From JAGNZR01 sp051659505 (lineage in GTDB: Bacteria; Fusobacteriota; Fusobacteriia; Fusobacteriales; Fusobacteriaceae), in contig JBOFOQ010000004.1 of NCBI GenBank assembly GCA_051659505.1, forward strand, positions 62,001 to 126,000: 64,000 nt of DNA, read 5' to 3'. Below the pieces are notes generated by a model that was given only the letters and a program-made list of their open reading frames with translations, had not been told where the DNA came from and did no database searches. How positions within the stretch are numbered: position 1 is the stretch's first letter; each line of letters starts with the position of its first letter. This document shows positions 28,254 through 35,914 of the stretch, piece after piece. The position numbers and the translations under genes are program-made.

Positions 28254-28307
28254 AAGAAAAAATAAAGTATCAAGAAAAGATAAAGTGCCAAGAAAAAATA
28301 AAGTTGA
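28254..28307 (+). repeat. Three 18-bp A-rich direct repeats upstream of the tRNA promoter
   Basis: Three consecutive 18-bp units of the form aagaaaaRataaagtNNc at 28254, 28272 and 28290; the third runs into the -35 box of the tRNA promoter. A-tracts are phased at 18 bp, not the 10.5 bp helix repeat. They may act as an UP element or bind a regulator. Confidence 0.8.
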
Positions 28308-28332
28308 CAAAAACTGTTAAAACTGATATTAT
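28304..28332 (+). promoter_or_regulatory. Promoter of the five-gene tRNA operon
   Basis: TTGACA at 28304-28309, 17-bp spacer, TATTAT at 28327-28332, about 12 bp before the first tRNA. Confidence 0.8.
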
Positions 28333-28343
28333 TAATATTGTCT

Positions 28344-28419
28344 GCGTCATTAGCTCAGCTGGTAGAGCACACGACTTTTAATCGTGTTGCCACAGGTTCA
28401 AGTCCTGTATGACGCACCA
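28344..28419 (+). tRNA. tRNA-Lys(TTT)
   Basis: 76 nt with encoded CCA. Acceptor GCGTCAT pairs with ATGACGC. The anticodon loop CTTTTAA gives TTT, and the T loop is GGTTCAAGTCC. First gene of a five-tRNA cluster. Confidence 0.97.
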
Positions 28420-28428
28420 AATCAGAGT

Positions 28429-28503
28429 GCCCCGTTCGTCCAGTGGTGAGGACAACAGATTTTCACTCTGTAAACAGGGGTTCAATTCCCCTACGGGGTA
28501 CCA
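28429..28503 (+). tRNA. tRNA-Glu(TTC)
   Basis: 75 nt with encoded CCA. Acceptor GCCCCGT pairs with ACGGGGT (first pair G-T). The anticodon loop TTTTCAC gives TTC. Confidence 0.96.
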
Positions 28504-28508
28504 AAAAC

Positions 28509-28584
28509 GGTCGCATAGCTCAGTTGGGAGAGCACCTGCCTTACAAGCAGGGGGTCACAGGTTCAAGTCCTGTTGTGACCACCA
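28509..28584 (+). tRNA. tRNA-Val(TAC)
   Basis: 76 nt with encoded CCA. The acceptor starts GGTCGCA and ends TGTGACC. The anticodon loop CTTACAA gives TAC. Confidence 0.96.
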
Positions 28585-28593
28585 TTTAAATTT

Positions 28594-28670
28594 GGGGGTG
28601 TAGCTCAGTTGGTTAGAGCGCATGCCTGTCACGCATGAGGTCGCGAGTTCGAGCCTCGTCACTCCCGCCA
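28594..28670 (+). tRNA. tRNA-Asp(GTC)
   Basis: 77 nt with discriminator G and encoded CCA. Acceptor GGGGGTG pairs with CACTCCC. The anticodon loop CTGTCAC gives GTC. Confidence 0.96.
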
Positions 28671-28689
28671 TTTTTTTAATTATATTTAT

Positions 28690-28765
<76 letters not shown>

Positions 28766-28779
28766 TTTTTCACAATTTT

Positions 28780-28804
28780 AAGTAGATAATATCTACTTTT
28801 TTTA
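28780..28804 (+). terminator. Terminator of the tRNA operon
   Basis: Near-perfect palindrome aagtagata-a-tatctactt followed by a T run, 15 bp after tRNA-Thr. The following 180 bp up to the CLC gene shows only AT-rich sequence. Confidence 0.9.
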
Positions 28805-28987
28805 TTTTTTGTGAATAAGATATTATAGGGATTTGAATTATTAATAAGATAAAGTTTATTTAAAAGTTCATTTAAATAATGAAAAAATATTTGTAAATAA
28901 TAAAAAAAAGTATTACAATAGTAATTACTTTCCTTGTTTTTTATTTAAAAGAGATTTGTAAGTATTATTTATGGGGGATTAATTTTT

Positions 28988-30574
28988 ATGAAGCACAATT
29001 TAGGTTCAGAGAGTAACATTAAATTTTTACAAAAAAAAAATAGTAGTCTTTACTTTATATGTTTGCTAATTGGGCTAGCAACAGGACTTACAGTTTCGGT
29101 TTATAAGTATGGATTACAACAGGCAGAGCATTTAAGAAATATGTTTTTTTCACATAAGGATTTAATAAATCCATTATTTTTATTAAAACTTTGGTTGATT
29201 TTTATAATTATAGGAATAATTACAGATTTTTTAGTTAAAAAACTTCCAACAACATCTGGAAGCGGAATACCTCAAGTTAAAGCAATAATTTAAAAAAAAT
29301 TAAAATATAATTCATGGTTTAAGGAATTTATAGGGAAATTTGTAGGTGGAATATTAGGAATAGGAGCTGGATTATCTCTAGGAAGAGAGGGACCCTCTAT
29401 TCAATTAGGTTCTTATATTGCTTATGGAATGAGTAATATTTTTAAAAAAAATGAGATAGAGAAAAAATATTTAATAACAAGTGGAGCAAGTGCAGGACTT
29501 TCAGGAGCTTTTGGAGCTCCTCTAGCAGGAGTTATATTTAGTTTAGAAGAGTTACACAAACATTTTTCTTCTAAATTACTAATATGTACTCTAATTGCAA
29601 GTATAAGTTCTAATTTTATAAGTAGAAGAATTTTTGGAGTTTCCACAGCTTTTAATTTTTCTGTAACTTATCCAGAAGCTTTAAGTCCATATTCTCAATT
29701 TATACTATTTATTATATTTGGAGTAATAATAGCTTTATGTGGAAAGTTATTTACAATGATTCTTATAGGGACTCAAAATATATATAAAAAGTGTATATTA
29801 CCAAGATGGATTAAAGTTTGTGCAGTTATGACTTTGTCTTTTACTTTATGTTTTATTTTGCCAGAAGTAACAGGAGGAGGGCACGAACTTGCAGAAGAAC
29901 TTGCAAAAGTAAATTCAACAATAATGTTTTTAATAGTTCTATTCATAGTAAAGCTTCTTTTTACTGCATTGTCCTATTCTACAAGTTTTCCTGGGGGAAT
30001 ATTTCTTCCAATGCTAGTTTTAGGTGCAATCTTAGGAAAAATATATGCACTTTTTCTAATAAATATATTAGGTGTAGGCTTGGATTTTGTACCTCATTAT
30101 ATGGTATTAGGAATGGCAGCATATTTTGTAGCAGTTGTAAGAGCTCCAATAACAGGTATTATACTAATACTAGAAATGACCGGAACTTTCGAACATCTTC
30201 TTGCATTAGCAACAGTATCATTAGTAGCATATTATATTACTGAAATATTAAAGTTAGAGCCGATCTATGACATTCTCTATAAAAGGATAGAAAAAAATGT
30301 AGAAGTAGAAGGAGATGAAGACGTAACTAAAAAAACAGTAATATTAATTCCAGTTATTTCAGAATCATATTTAGATAATAAAAAAATATCTGAAGTTTCT
30401 TGGCCTTTAGAAACTCTTATAGTGGGAATACAACATGACGGGGTTGAAAAAATACCTAATGGTTCTACATTAATTAAAGCTGGAGACAAATTAGTTGTGT
30501 TAATGAGTGAGAATAAAGCTAGATTATTAACAGAAATGCTGAGTGAAATGGGAACAGAAAATCATACTGTATAA
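28988..30574 (+). pseudogene. CLC-type chloride channel/antiporter with C-terminal TrkA-C-like domain, interrupted by TAA
   Basis: One frame from ATG 28988 (after GGGGGA) to 30574 (529 codons), broken only by TAA at 29291-29293. The part before the stop ends TTSGSGIPQVKAII, the CLC selectivity motif GSGIPQ. The part after resumes in the same frame with KYNSWFKEFIGKFVGG and GREGPSIQLG, the next conserved CLC block. A later block is FPGGIFLPMLVLGAI. After residue about 430 a soluble TrkA-C/RCK-like domain (TLIKAGDKLVVLMSE) follows. A single CAA or AAA/GAA to TAA change explains the break. If real, the channel is lost, since the pore residues are split. Sequencing error in an A-rich run is possible. 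Confidence 0.8.
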
Positions 30575-30586
30575 TAAAGGGGAATA

Positions 30587-31129
30587 ATGAAATTTTATTT
30601 AGAATTTTTTATGATATTTTTTAAAATAGGTTTGTTCACTCTTGGAGGAGGCTATGCAATGATTCCTTTAATAAAAGAACAAATTGTAGATAAAAAAAAA
30701 TGGATGGAGGAGATAGAGTTTATAGATGTGTTGGGAGTGGCTCAGAGTTGTCCTGGTGCACTGGCAGTAAATGTTTCGGTATTTGTAGGGTGGAAACTAA
30801 GAAAGTGTATAGGTATCCTTGTAGCTGTATTAGGAACAGTACTCCCGTCTTTTATTATTATATTAATAATAGCTATATTTTTTAAAAATTTAGAAAATAA
30901 CGCTTTATTCATATCTGTGTTCAAAGGGATAAAACCAGCTATAGTTGCTCTTATAATTGCACCAGCAATAGGAATGGGGCAAGCTTTAAAGCTAAAACCT
31001 CAAAAATGGATTATCTCTATAATAATAGGAGTCGTTATTGCATTTACTGAAATATCGCCAATTTTATTTATAGTGGGAAGTATGATACTAGGGAATATTC
31101 TTTCTAGAGAAAAGGGGAGAGAAATATGA
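30587..31129 (+). CDS. Half-size chromate transporter family (ChrA) protein, first subunit
   Basis: 180 residues with about five membrane helices. The ChrA family motif FFKIGLFTLGGGYAMIPLI is at the N-terminus, and GVAQSCPGALAVNVSVFVG carries the conserved SxPG segment. It is the short-chain form, which works as a heterodimer with a second half encoded next door (ATGA overlap at 31126). Substrate is probably chromate or another oxyanion; the family is not well defined outside chromate resistance. Confidence 0.88.
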   Translation: MKFYLEFFMIFFKIGLFTLGGGYAMIPLIKEQIVDKKKWMEEIEFIDVLGVAQSCPGALAVNVSVFVGWKLRKCIGILVAVLGTVLPSFIIILIIAIFFKNLENNALFISVFKGIKPAIVALIIAPAIGMGQALKLKPQKWIISIIIGVVIAFTEISPILFIVGSMILGNILSREKGREI

Positions 31130-31650
31130 TTTATTGGGAACTATTTTCAACTTTTTTTAAAATAGGATTATTTAGTTTTGGTGGTGGATATGCTATGCTG
31201 TCCATGATAGAACAGGAGATTGTGAGAAATCATAGTTGGATAACAATAGGTCAATTTACAGATATAATAGCAGTGTCCCAAATAACACCAGGTCCAATAG
31301 CTATAAATTCAGCAACTTATATTGGGTATATAACAACTAATTCTATTTTAGGTTCTATTTGTTCTACTATTGGTGTAGTACTTCCTTCTATTATAGTTAT
31401 GAGTATTTTAATTAAATTTATAAAAATGTTTAAAGAGTCTAAATATGTAGAAAAGGCTTTTATTGGACTTAGACCAACTGTTATAGGGTTAATACTAGGT
31501 GCTGCTTTTTCCCTTATGAAACCTGATATATTTATAGATTATTACAGTTATATAATTTTCTTAGGAGTACTAATAGCTATTTTAAAATATAAAGTTGGTG
31601 TTGTAAAAATTATAATAGTTTCTGCAATTTTGGGAATCTTATTATACTAA
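31126..31650 (+). CDS. Half-size chromate transporter family (ChrA) protein, second subunit
   Basis: 174 residues, homologous in pattern to the preceding protein: FFKIGLFSFGGGYAMLSMIEQE near the start (read in part) and AVSQITPGPIAINSATYIG. The start codon overlaps the stop of the first half (ATGA), ensuring equal synthesis. The pair together equals one full-length ChrA of two inverted halves. Confidence 0.88.
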   Translation: MIYWELFSTFFKIGLFSFGGGYAMLSMIEQEIVRNHSWITIGQFTDIIAVSQITPGPIAINSATYIGYITTNSILGSICSTIGVVLPSIIVMSILIKFIKMFKESKYVEKAFIGLRPTVIGLILGAAFSLMKPDIFIDYYSYIIFLGVLIAILKYKVGVVKIIIVSAILGILLY

Positions 31651-31721
31651 AATTAAAAATACTATATGTTTTTTTGTATATGTTGTATAATTAGAAAAGA
31701 AAAGATTAATAGGAGAAAGGT

Positions 31722-32135
31722 ATGAATGTAATTAGTAAGGATAAGGAAAAAGGAAAAGCTTATGGTACTATGAAAAAAATAAAAAAAAAGAAAAGATTAA
31801 CTGAAAAAAAAGAATTAGCCATAAGAGTGGAACATAAAAGAGTTAATGCTGAAGGAAGAAAAGCAAGAAATGAGAGAAATGAAGAGATTGAAAAAGTTTC
31901 TGATGTTAAAATATTAGATTTTGTAAAAAAAATGTTAATAGTTGAAGTTGAGGGGAAACAAGAAAAAAGAGCTCTTTTATATGACAAAAGAAGAATAACT
32001 AAAGAAAATTTTGCAGAAAAATTTGGAACTTTTGAAATACAATTATACGGGGAAAATTGGAAAGTTTCAAAGCTAAAAAATTATAAAGAATTATTATCAG
32101 ATTTATTATGGAAAGTAGAGGACATTTTTAATTAA
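31722..32135 (+). CDS. Hypothetical basic protein
   Basis: 137 residues. The N-terminal half is strongly Lys/Arg rich (KKIKKKKRLTEKKELAIRVE) and helical; the C-terminal half is a mixed region (VEGKQEKRALLYDKRRITKE, then FEIQLYGENWKVSKLKNY). No membrane segment, signal peptide or known motif is seen. GGAGAAAGG precedes ATG. A nucleic-acid-binding role is possible from the charge alone. I do not recognise a family. Confidence 0.6.
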   Translation: MNVISKDKEKGKAYGTMKKIKKKKRLTEKKELAIRVEHKRVNAEGRKARNERNEEIEKVSDVKILDFVKKMLIVEVEGKQEKRALLYDKRRITKENFAEKFGTFEIQLYGENWKVSKLKNYKELLSDLLWKVEDIFN

Positions 32136-32174
32136 AAATTAAGTTAATTAGAAAAAAGGGGGGAAAGAGGGAAG

Positions 32175-32462
32175 ATGTTAAGAATATTATTGTATGTAGG
32201 GATAATTTTAATTGGAGTATATCTTTCTAAAAAAAAGCTTATTCCTGAGGGAGTAGACAGAAGAACAGGGAAATTACAAACATTATCACTATTTTTTTTA
32301 TTAGGGACTATGGGGTATAAAATAGGAACAGATGAAGCCATTCTATCTAATCTTCATAGAATAGGACTAGAAAGTTTTATAATTGCATTTTTTACTATTT
32401 TAGGAAGTGTTTTGTGTACAAAAATAGTGTTTAAAGTTATTAGTAAAAAAGAGGTGAGATAA
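32175..32462 (+). CDS. LysO-type exporter, N-terminal half (DUF340)
   Basis: 95 residues with about three membrane helices. The segment LIPEGVDRRTGKLQTLSLFFLLGTMGYKIG (read in part) resembles the N-terminal third of LysO/YbjE lysine exporters. It ends in TAA immediately before the GTG of the second half. In enterobacteria LysO is a single chain of about 300 residues; here it is split into two adjacent genes, a form known in other low-GC anaerobes. Confidence 0.75.
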   Translation: MLRILLYVGIILIGVYLSKKKLIPEGVDRRTGKLQTLSLFFLLGTMGYKIGTDEAILSNLHRIGLESFIIAFFTILGSVLCTKIVFKVISKKEVR

Positions 32463-33068
32463 GTGTTAGGTATTTCTCTTTCAGTTATAATTGGGGTAAT
32501 ATTTGGTCTTTTTTATAAAAGCACTTTTATTCTTGAAAATATAGATTCTTTTATAGATTTAGGACTGTGCTTACTTTTATTTTTTGTAGGAATTGACATA
32601 GGAAAAAATAGTTCTATATTTTCAAACCTGAAAAAATATGGAAAAAGAATATGGTTCTTGCCAATTTCAGTTGTTGTAGGGACTCTTTTAGGTGGTGGGA
32701 TATCCTCATTGTTTACAAGTTTAAATTGGGGAGAATCAGTAACAGTGGGTGCAGGATTAGGTTGGTATTCTCTTTCTGCTATTGAAATATCTAAGGTTAG
32801 CCCTTCTCTAGGTAGTGTGGCATTTTTAACTAATGTATTTAGAGAGTTAATGGCAATATTTTCAATACCATTTATAGCTAAAAGAATAGGGTATTTTGAA
32901 GCAATATCCTCAGCAGGTGCTCCTGCAATGGATACGGTTCTCCCTATAATAAATAAATATACAACTTCTGATACTGCAATAATTTCTTTTTTTACTGGAG
33001 TGGTGCTCTCTGCATTAGTTCCAATTATAGTACCTTTATTCATCTCTCTATATAATATTGGAGGATAA
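32463..33068 (+). CDS. lysO: LysO-family lysine exporter, C-terminal half
   Basis: 201 residues, about six membrane helices. It contains GLCLLLFFVGIDIG, GAGLGWYSLSAIEIS and SSAGAPAMDTVLPI, the last two being conserved in LysO (DUF340). The GTG start follows GAGGTGAG and abuts the stop of the preceding half gene, so the two are translated together and probably form one exporter. Lysine or thialysine efflux is the known function of the family; substrate here is by homology only. Confidence 0.82.
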   Translation: MLGISLSVIIGVIFGLFYKSTFILENIDSFIDLGLCLLLFFVGIDIGKNSSIFSNLKKYGKRIWFLPISVVVGTLLGGGISSLFTSLNWGESVTVGAGLGWYSLSAIEISKVSPSLGSVAFLTNVFRELMAIFSIPFIAKRIGYFEAISSAGAPAMDTVLPIINKYTTSDTAIISFFTGVVLSALVPIIVPLFISLYNIGG

Positions 33069-33118
33069 AAAAATAACTCTATTTCCCAAATAATTTAGAC
33101 GGGAAGGTAGAGTTATTT
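33069..33118. terminator. Bidirectional terminator between lysO and mgtE
   Basis: Long stem aataactctatttccc / gggaaggtagagttatt flanked by A and T runs, between two convergent genes, so it can stop both transcripts. Confidence 0.85.
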
Positions 33119-33119
33119 T

Positions 33120-34451
33120 TTATAAATGAAGAATTATTTTTGCCAGATAAAAATAAATAAAAAGAGCTAAAGCATCTACAATAGTTGTGACAAGAGGACC
33201 TGCCATTATAGCAGGGTCAAGATTTAGCTTTTTAGCTCCTAGAGGGAGAAGACCTCCTACTAGTTTAGCAGCTATAATTGTAAAAACTAAAGTTATTGAC
33301 ACCACTATAGAAACATGAACACTAACTTTTATAAGATAAACCATTCTTAAAAAGTTAAGAGTACCAAGTCCAAATCCAACAATTAAACTAACTCTAAATT
33401 CTTTCCATAAAACAGATAAATAATCTTTTATTTCAATCTCTCCAAGAGCCATTCCTCTTATTATTAAAGTAGAGGATTGAGAACCAGCATTTCCACCTGT
33501 ATCCATAAGCATAGGGATAGAAGCTGCAAGAATAACCATAGATTGTAAAATATCTTCATATTTACTTATAATACTTCCAGTAAAAGTAGCAGAAACCATT
33601 AAAACTAAAAGCCAGAGAAGTCTATTTTTCGCAAGAGAAAAAACACCACTATCTAAATATTCTTCTTTAGAAGGGGTCATAGCAGCCATTTTATGAAAAT
33701 CTTCTGTATTTTCCTCTTCTATAGCATCTACAACATCATCGATTGTTATTATTCCTAAAAGTTTATTTTCATTGTCTACAACTGGTAAAACTAAAAAATC
33801 ATATTTTTTAAACAGTTCAATACTAATCTCTCTATCAGCTAAAGTGTTTATAGAGAGAGCGTCATCCATAATATCAATAATTTTATCACTATCTTTAGAA
33901 AATAATAGTGACTTTAAAGTAACTATCCCAATAAGTTCTTTACGTTCATTTATTACATAAGAAGTTTCTACAGTTTCACTTTGTGCTCCATAGGTTCTTA
34001 TGTAGTTTAAAGTTTCTTTAACACTCCATTCTTTTTTTACTGATAAATATTCAGTAGTCATAAGACTTCCAGCTGAATCTTTAGGATAAGATAGAAATTG
34101 ATTTATTAAAACTCGATTTTTATCACTGGAGTTTTTAAGAACTCTTTTTACAATGGTAGAAGGCATCTCTTCTATAAAATCAATCATATCATCAAAAAAT
34201 AACTCGTTTAAAATTTCTTGTAAATTTTCATCAGAAATAGAATCAACAATTTTTACCTGTTCATCAGATGAAAGATGTGAAAAGACTTCTGCTGCAAATT
34301 CTTTTTTTAACATTCTAAATAGAAGTAATATATTTTCATTATTATTTTCTAAAATTTCTGCTACGTCAAAAGACGTCATGTCATTTAGTAAATTTTTTAA
34401 TTGAAAATAGTTTTTATTTTCTAAAAGTTCCTCAATTTTTAAAGTTATCAT
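33120..34451 (-). CDS. mgtE: Magnesium transporter MgtE
   Basis: 443 residues. N-terminal helical MgtE_N domain, then paired CBS domains (VIDIMDDALSINTLADREIS; VVDNENKLLGIITIDDVVDAIEEE read in parts), then five membrane helices with the pore signature MLMDTGGNAGSQSSTLIIRG. Intracellular Mg2+ bound at the N and CBS domains closes the pore. It has its own promoter and a 60-nt leader with a hairpin. GGAG precedes ATG. Confidence 0.95.
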   Translation of the reverse strand: MITLKIEELLENKNYFQLKNLLNDMTSFDVAEILENNNENILLLFRMLKKEFAAEVFSHLSSDEQVKIVDSISDENLQEILNELFFDDMIDFIEEMPSTIVKRVLKNSSDKNRVLINQFLSYPKDSAGSLMTTEYLSVKKEWSVKETLNYIRTYGAQSETVETSYVINERKELIGIVTLKSLLFSKDSDKIIDIMDDALSINTLADREISIELFKKYDFLVLPVVDNENKLLGIITIDDVVDAIEEENTEDFHKMAAMTPSKEEYLDSGVFSLAKNRLLWLLVLMVSATFTGSIISKYEDILQSMVILAASIPMLMDTGGNAGSQSSTLIIRGMALGEIEIKDYLSVLWKEFRVSLIVGFGLGTLNFLRMVYLIKVSVHVSIVVSITLVFTIIAAKLVGGLLPLGAKKLNLDPAIMAGPLVTTIVDALALFIYFYLAKIILHL

Positions 34452-34471
34452 AATTCATCTCCAATTTTTAA

Positions 34472-34501
34472 ATGAGAGGTAACGAATTAAATTCCTCTCA
34501 T
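34472..34501 (-). promoter_or_regulatory. Leader hairpin immediately upstream of mgtE
   Basis: Perfect 8-bp inverted repeat atgagagg/cctctcat with a 14-nt loop in the predicted mgtE 5' UTR, ending about 20 nt before the start codon and just before the ribosome site. It is much too small for an M-box or ykoK riboswitch and lacks a T run. It may shape translation or bind a regulator. Confidence 0.45.
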
Positions 34502-34523
34502 AAGAATTATATATATTAAAAAT

Positions 34524-34552
34524 ATTATATTACTATTTTCTCTAAAAATCAA
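34524..34552 (-). promoter_or_regulatory. Promoter for mgtE
   Basis: On the minus strand: TTGATT (34552-34547), 17-bp spacer, TATAAT (34529-34524). Confidence 0.65.
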
Positions 34553-34572
34553 ATAACTCTTTTATTATGGGT

Positions 34573-34611
34573 TATAAAAAACTCTCCCATGTCTATATAC
34601 ATAGGAGAGTT
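34573..34611 (-). terminator. Terminator after the small secreted peptide gene
   Basis: Minus-strand stem aactctcc/ggagagtt with a 16-nt loop, followed on the minus strand by a run of T (plus-strand A run at 34576-34580). It separates the small gene from mgtE. Confidence 0.75.
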
Positions 34612-34626
34612 TCTTCAATAATTATT

Positions 34627-34779
34627 TTATTTTCTATCAGAACTTGTTGTTCTCTCAATTTGCTCTAATCTGATTTTACGTTTTAGATTATTATTGTTTG
34701 TTTCTTGTTCACCAGATATAGTATTAGCGAAAGAAAATCCAGACATAATAAGTGTTCCTACTATTAATAATTTTTTCAT
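34627..34779 (-). CDS. Small secreted peptide, 50 residues, unknown function
   Basis: A short gene with every normal signal: AAAAGGAG eight bases before ATG, an extended -10 (TGCTATAAT, 34823-34828 on the plus strand) upstream and its own terminator downstream. The protein has a clear signal peptide (MKKLLIVGTLIMSGFSFA) with a likely cut after SFA, leaving about 32 residues, Asn-rich then charged (NNNNLKRKIRLEQIERTTSS). No Cys, no known family. The presence of both start and stop transcription signals makes it more than a chance frame. It could be a periplasmic or outer-surface peptide. Confidence 0.7.
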   Translation of the reverse strand: MKKLLIVGTLIMSGFSFANTISGEQETNNNNLKRKIRLEQIERTTSSDRK

Positions 34780-34917
34780 TTAATTGTTCTCCTTTTATTT
34801 TTAATATTTATTGACTCAAGTTATTATAGCAAAACTTTATATCAAAATTGTGTCAAAATAAACTAATTTATTTTTTATTATACTTAGAAATAAAATTTCT
34901 TTTTTTTATAAAAAATA

Positions 34918-34946
34918 TTGAAATATCATTTCTAATATGATATTAT
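34918..34946 (+). promoter_or_regulatory. murQ operon promoter with embedded operator palindrome
   Basis: TTGAAA at 34918-34923, 17-bp spacer, TATTAT at 34941-34946. A perfect 8-bp inverted repeat AATATCAT-N7-ATGATATT (34922-34944) spans the spacer and overlaps both boxes, ideal for repression. The RpiR-type regulator encoded by the fourth gene of this operon is the obvious candidate to bind it. Confidence 0.65.
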
Positions 34947-34985
34947 TATTTGTAAAAATATTATTAAAAATTTAGGAGGAATAAA

Positions 34986-35894
34986 ATGGATAAATTAAAT
35001 TTAAAAAGTTTAACAACTGAGAGTAGAAATCAAAATACAGTAAATATTGATAGAGTTACAACTACAGAAATGGTAAAATTAATGAATGATGAAGACAAAA
35101 AAGTAGCAGTAGCAGTAGAGCAAGAGTTACCACAGATAGCAGAAGCTATTGATGGAATTGTTGAGAGAATGAAGAGAGGTGGGAGATTGATATATATAGG
35201 TGCTGGAACATCAGGTAGACTTGGAATATTAGATGCCTCAGAGTGTCCACCTACATATGGAGTATCAGAGGATTTAGTTCAAGGAATTATAGCTGGAGGA
35301 GTAGAGGCTATTTTTAGAGCTAAAGAAGGAGCAGAAGATTCAAAAGAACTAGCAATACAAGATTTAAAAGATAGAAATCTAAGTTTAAATGACATAGTAG
35401 TAGGACTAGCTGCATCAGGAAGAACTCCATACGTAATAGGTGGACTAGAGTATGCAAATGAAATTGGAGCTTTAACAGTTTCTATAACTTGTAATGCTAA
35501 TTCATCTGTAGCTAAAGAGGCAAAAATAGCAATATCTCCAGTAGTGGGACCTGAAGTTGTTACAGGTTCAACAAGATTAAAATCAGGAACAGCTCAAAAA
35601 TTAGTATTAAACATGTTATCAACAGGTACTATGATAAAATTAGGTAAGGTTTATGGAAATTTAATGGTTGATGTACAATCAACAAATGAAAAATTAGTTG
35701 AAAGAGCTAAGAAAATAGTTTCCGAAGCAACTGGAGCAACTATAGATACAGCAGCTACTTATTTAAAAGAAACAAATTCAGATGTTAAATTAGCTATATT
35801 TATGATATTATCGAAATTAAATTATAAAGACGCTAAAGAAAAGTTAGAAAAAAATTCAGGTTATATAGCAAAAGCGTTGAAAGATACAAAATAA
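34986..35894 (+). CDS. murQ: N-acetylmuramic acid 6-phosphate etherase
   Basis: 302 residues. Cleaves the lactyl ether of MurNAc-6-phosphate to GlcNAc-6-phosphate and D-lactate. SIS-fold signatures: GGRLIYIGAGTSGRLGILDASECPPT (read in part), AKEGAEDS, VVGLAASGRTPYVIGGLEYA and GSTRLKSGTAQKLVLNM. AGGAGG precedes ATG. First gene of a four-gene MurNAc operon (etherase, transporter, 6-phosphomuramidase-like, regulator), preceded by a promoter with a palindromic operator. Confidence 0.96.
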   Translation: MDKLNLKSLTTESRNQNTVNIDRVTTTEMVKLMNDEDKKVAVAVEQELPQIAEAIDGIVERMKRGGRLIYIGAGTSGRLGILDASECPPTYGVSEDLVQGIIAGGVEAIFRAKEGAEDSKELAIQDLKDRNLSLNDIVVGLAASGRTPYVIGGLEYANEIGALTVSITCNANSSVAKEAKIAISPVVGPEVVTGSTRLKSGTAQKLVLNMLSTGTMIKLGKVYGNLMVDVQSTNEKLVERAKKIVSEATGATIDTAATYLKETNSDVKLAIFMILSKLNYKDAKEKLEKNSGYIAKALKDTK

Positions 35895-35914
35895 TATATT
35901 TTAAGGGGGATAAA

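Noticed and set aside
28409..28603. Open frame of 64 residues across the tRNA cluster
   Set aside because: It lies wholly on tRNA-Glu and tRNA-Val sequence with no ribosome site; it is a shadow of the tRNAs.
29818..30243. Long plus-strand frame inside the CLC gene
   Set aside because: Composition is nonsense-like (Ser/Asn/Tyr/Arg rich) and it lies entirely inside conserved CLC sequence in another frame.
34452..34560. M-box Mg2+ riboswitch before mgtE
   Set aside because: The leader is about 65 nt with a single small hairpin, far shorter than an M-box and lacking its conserved blocks.
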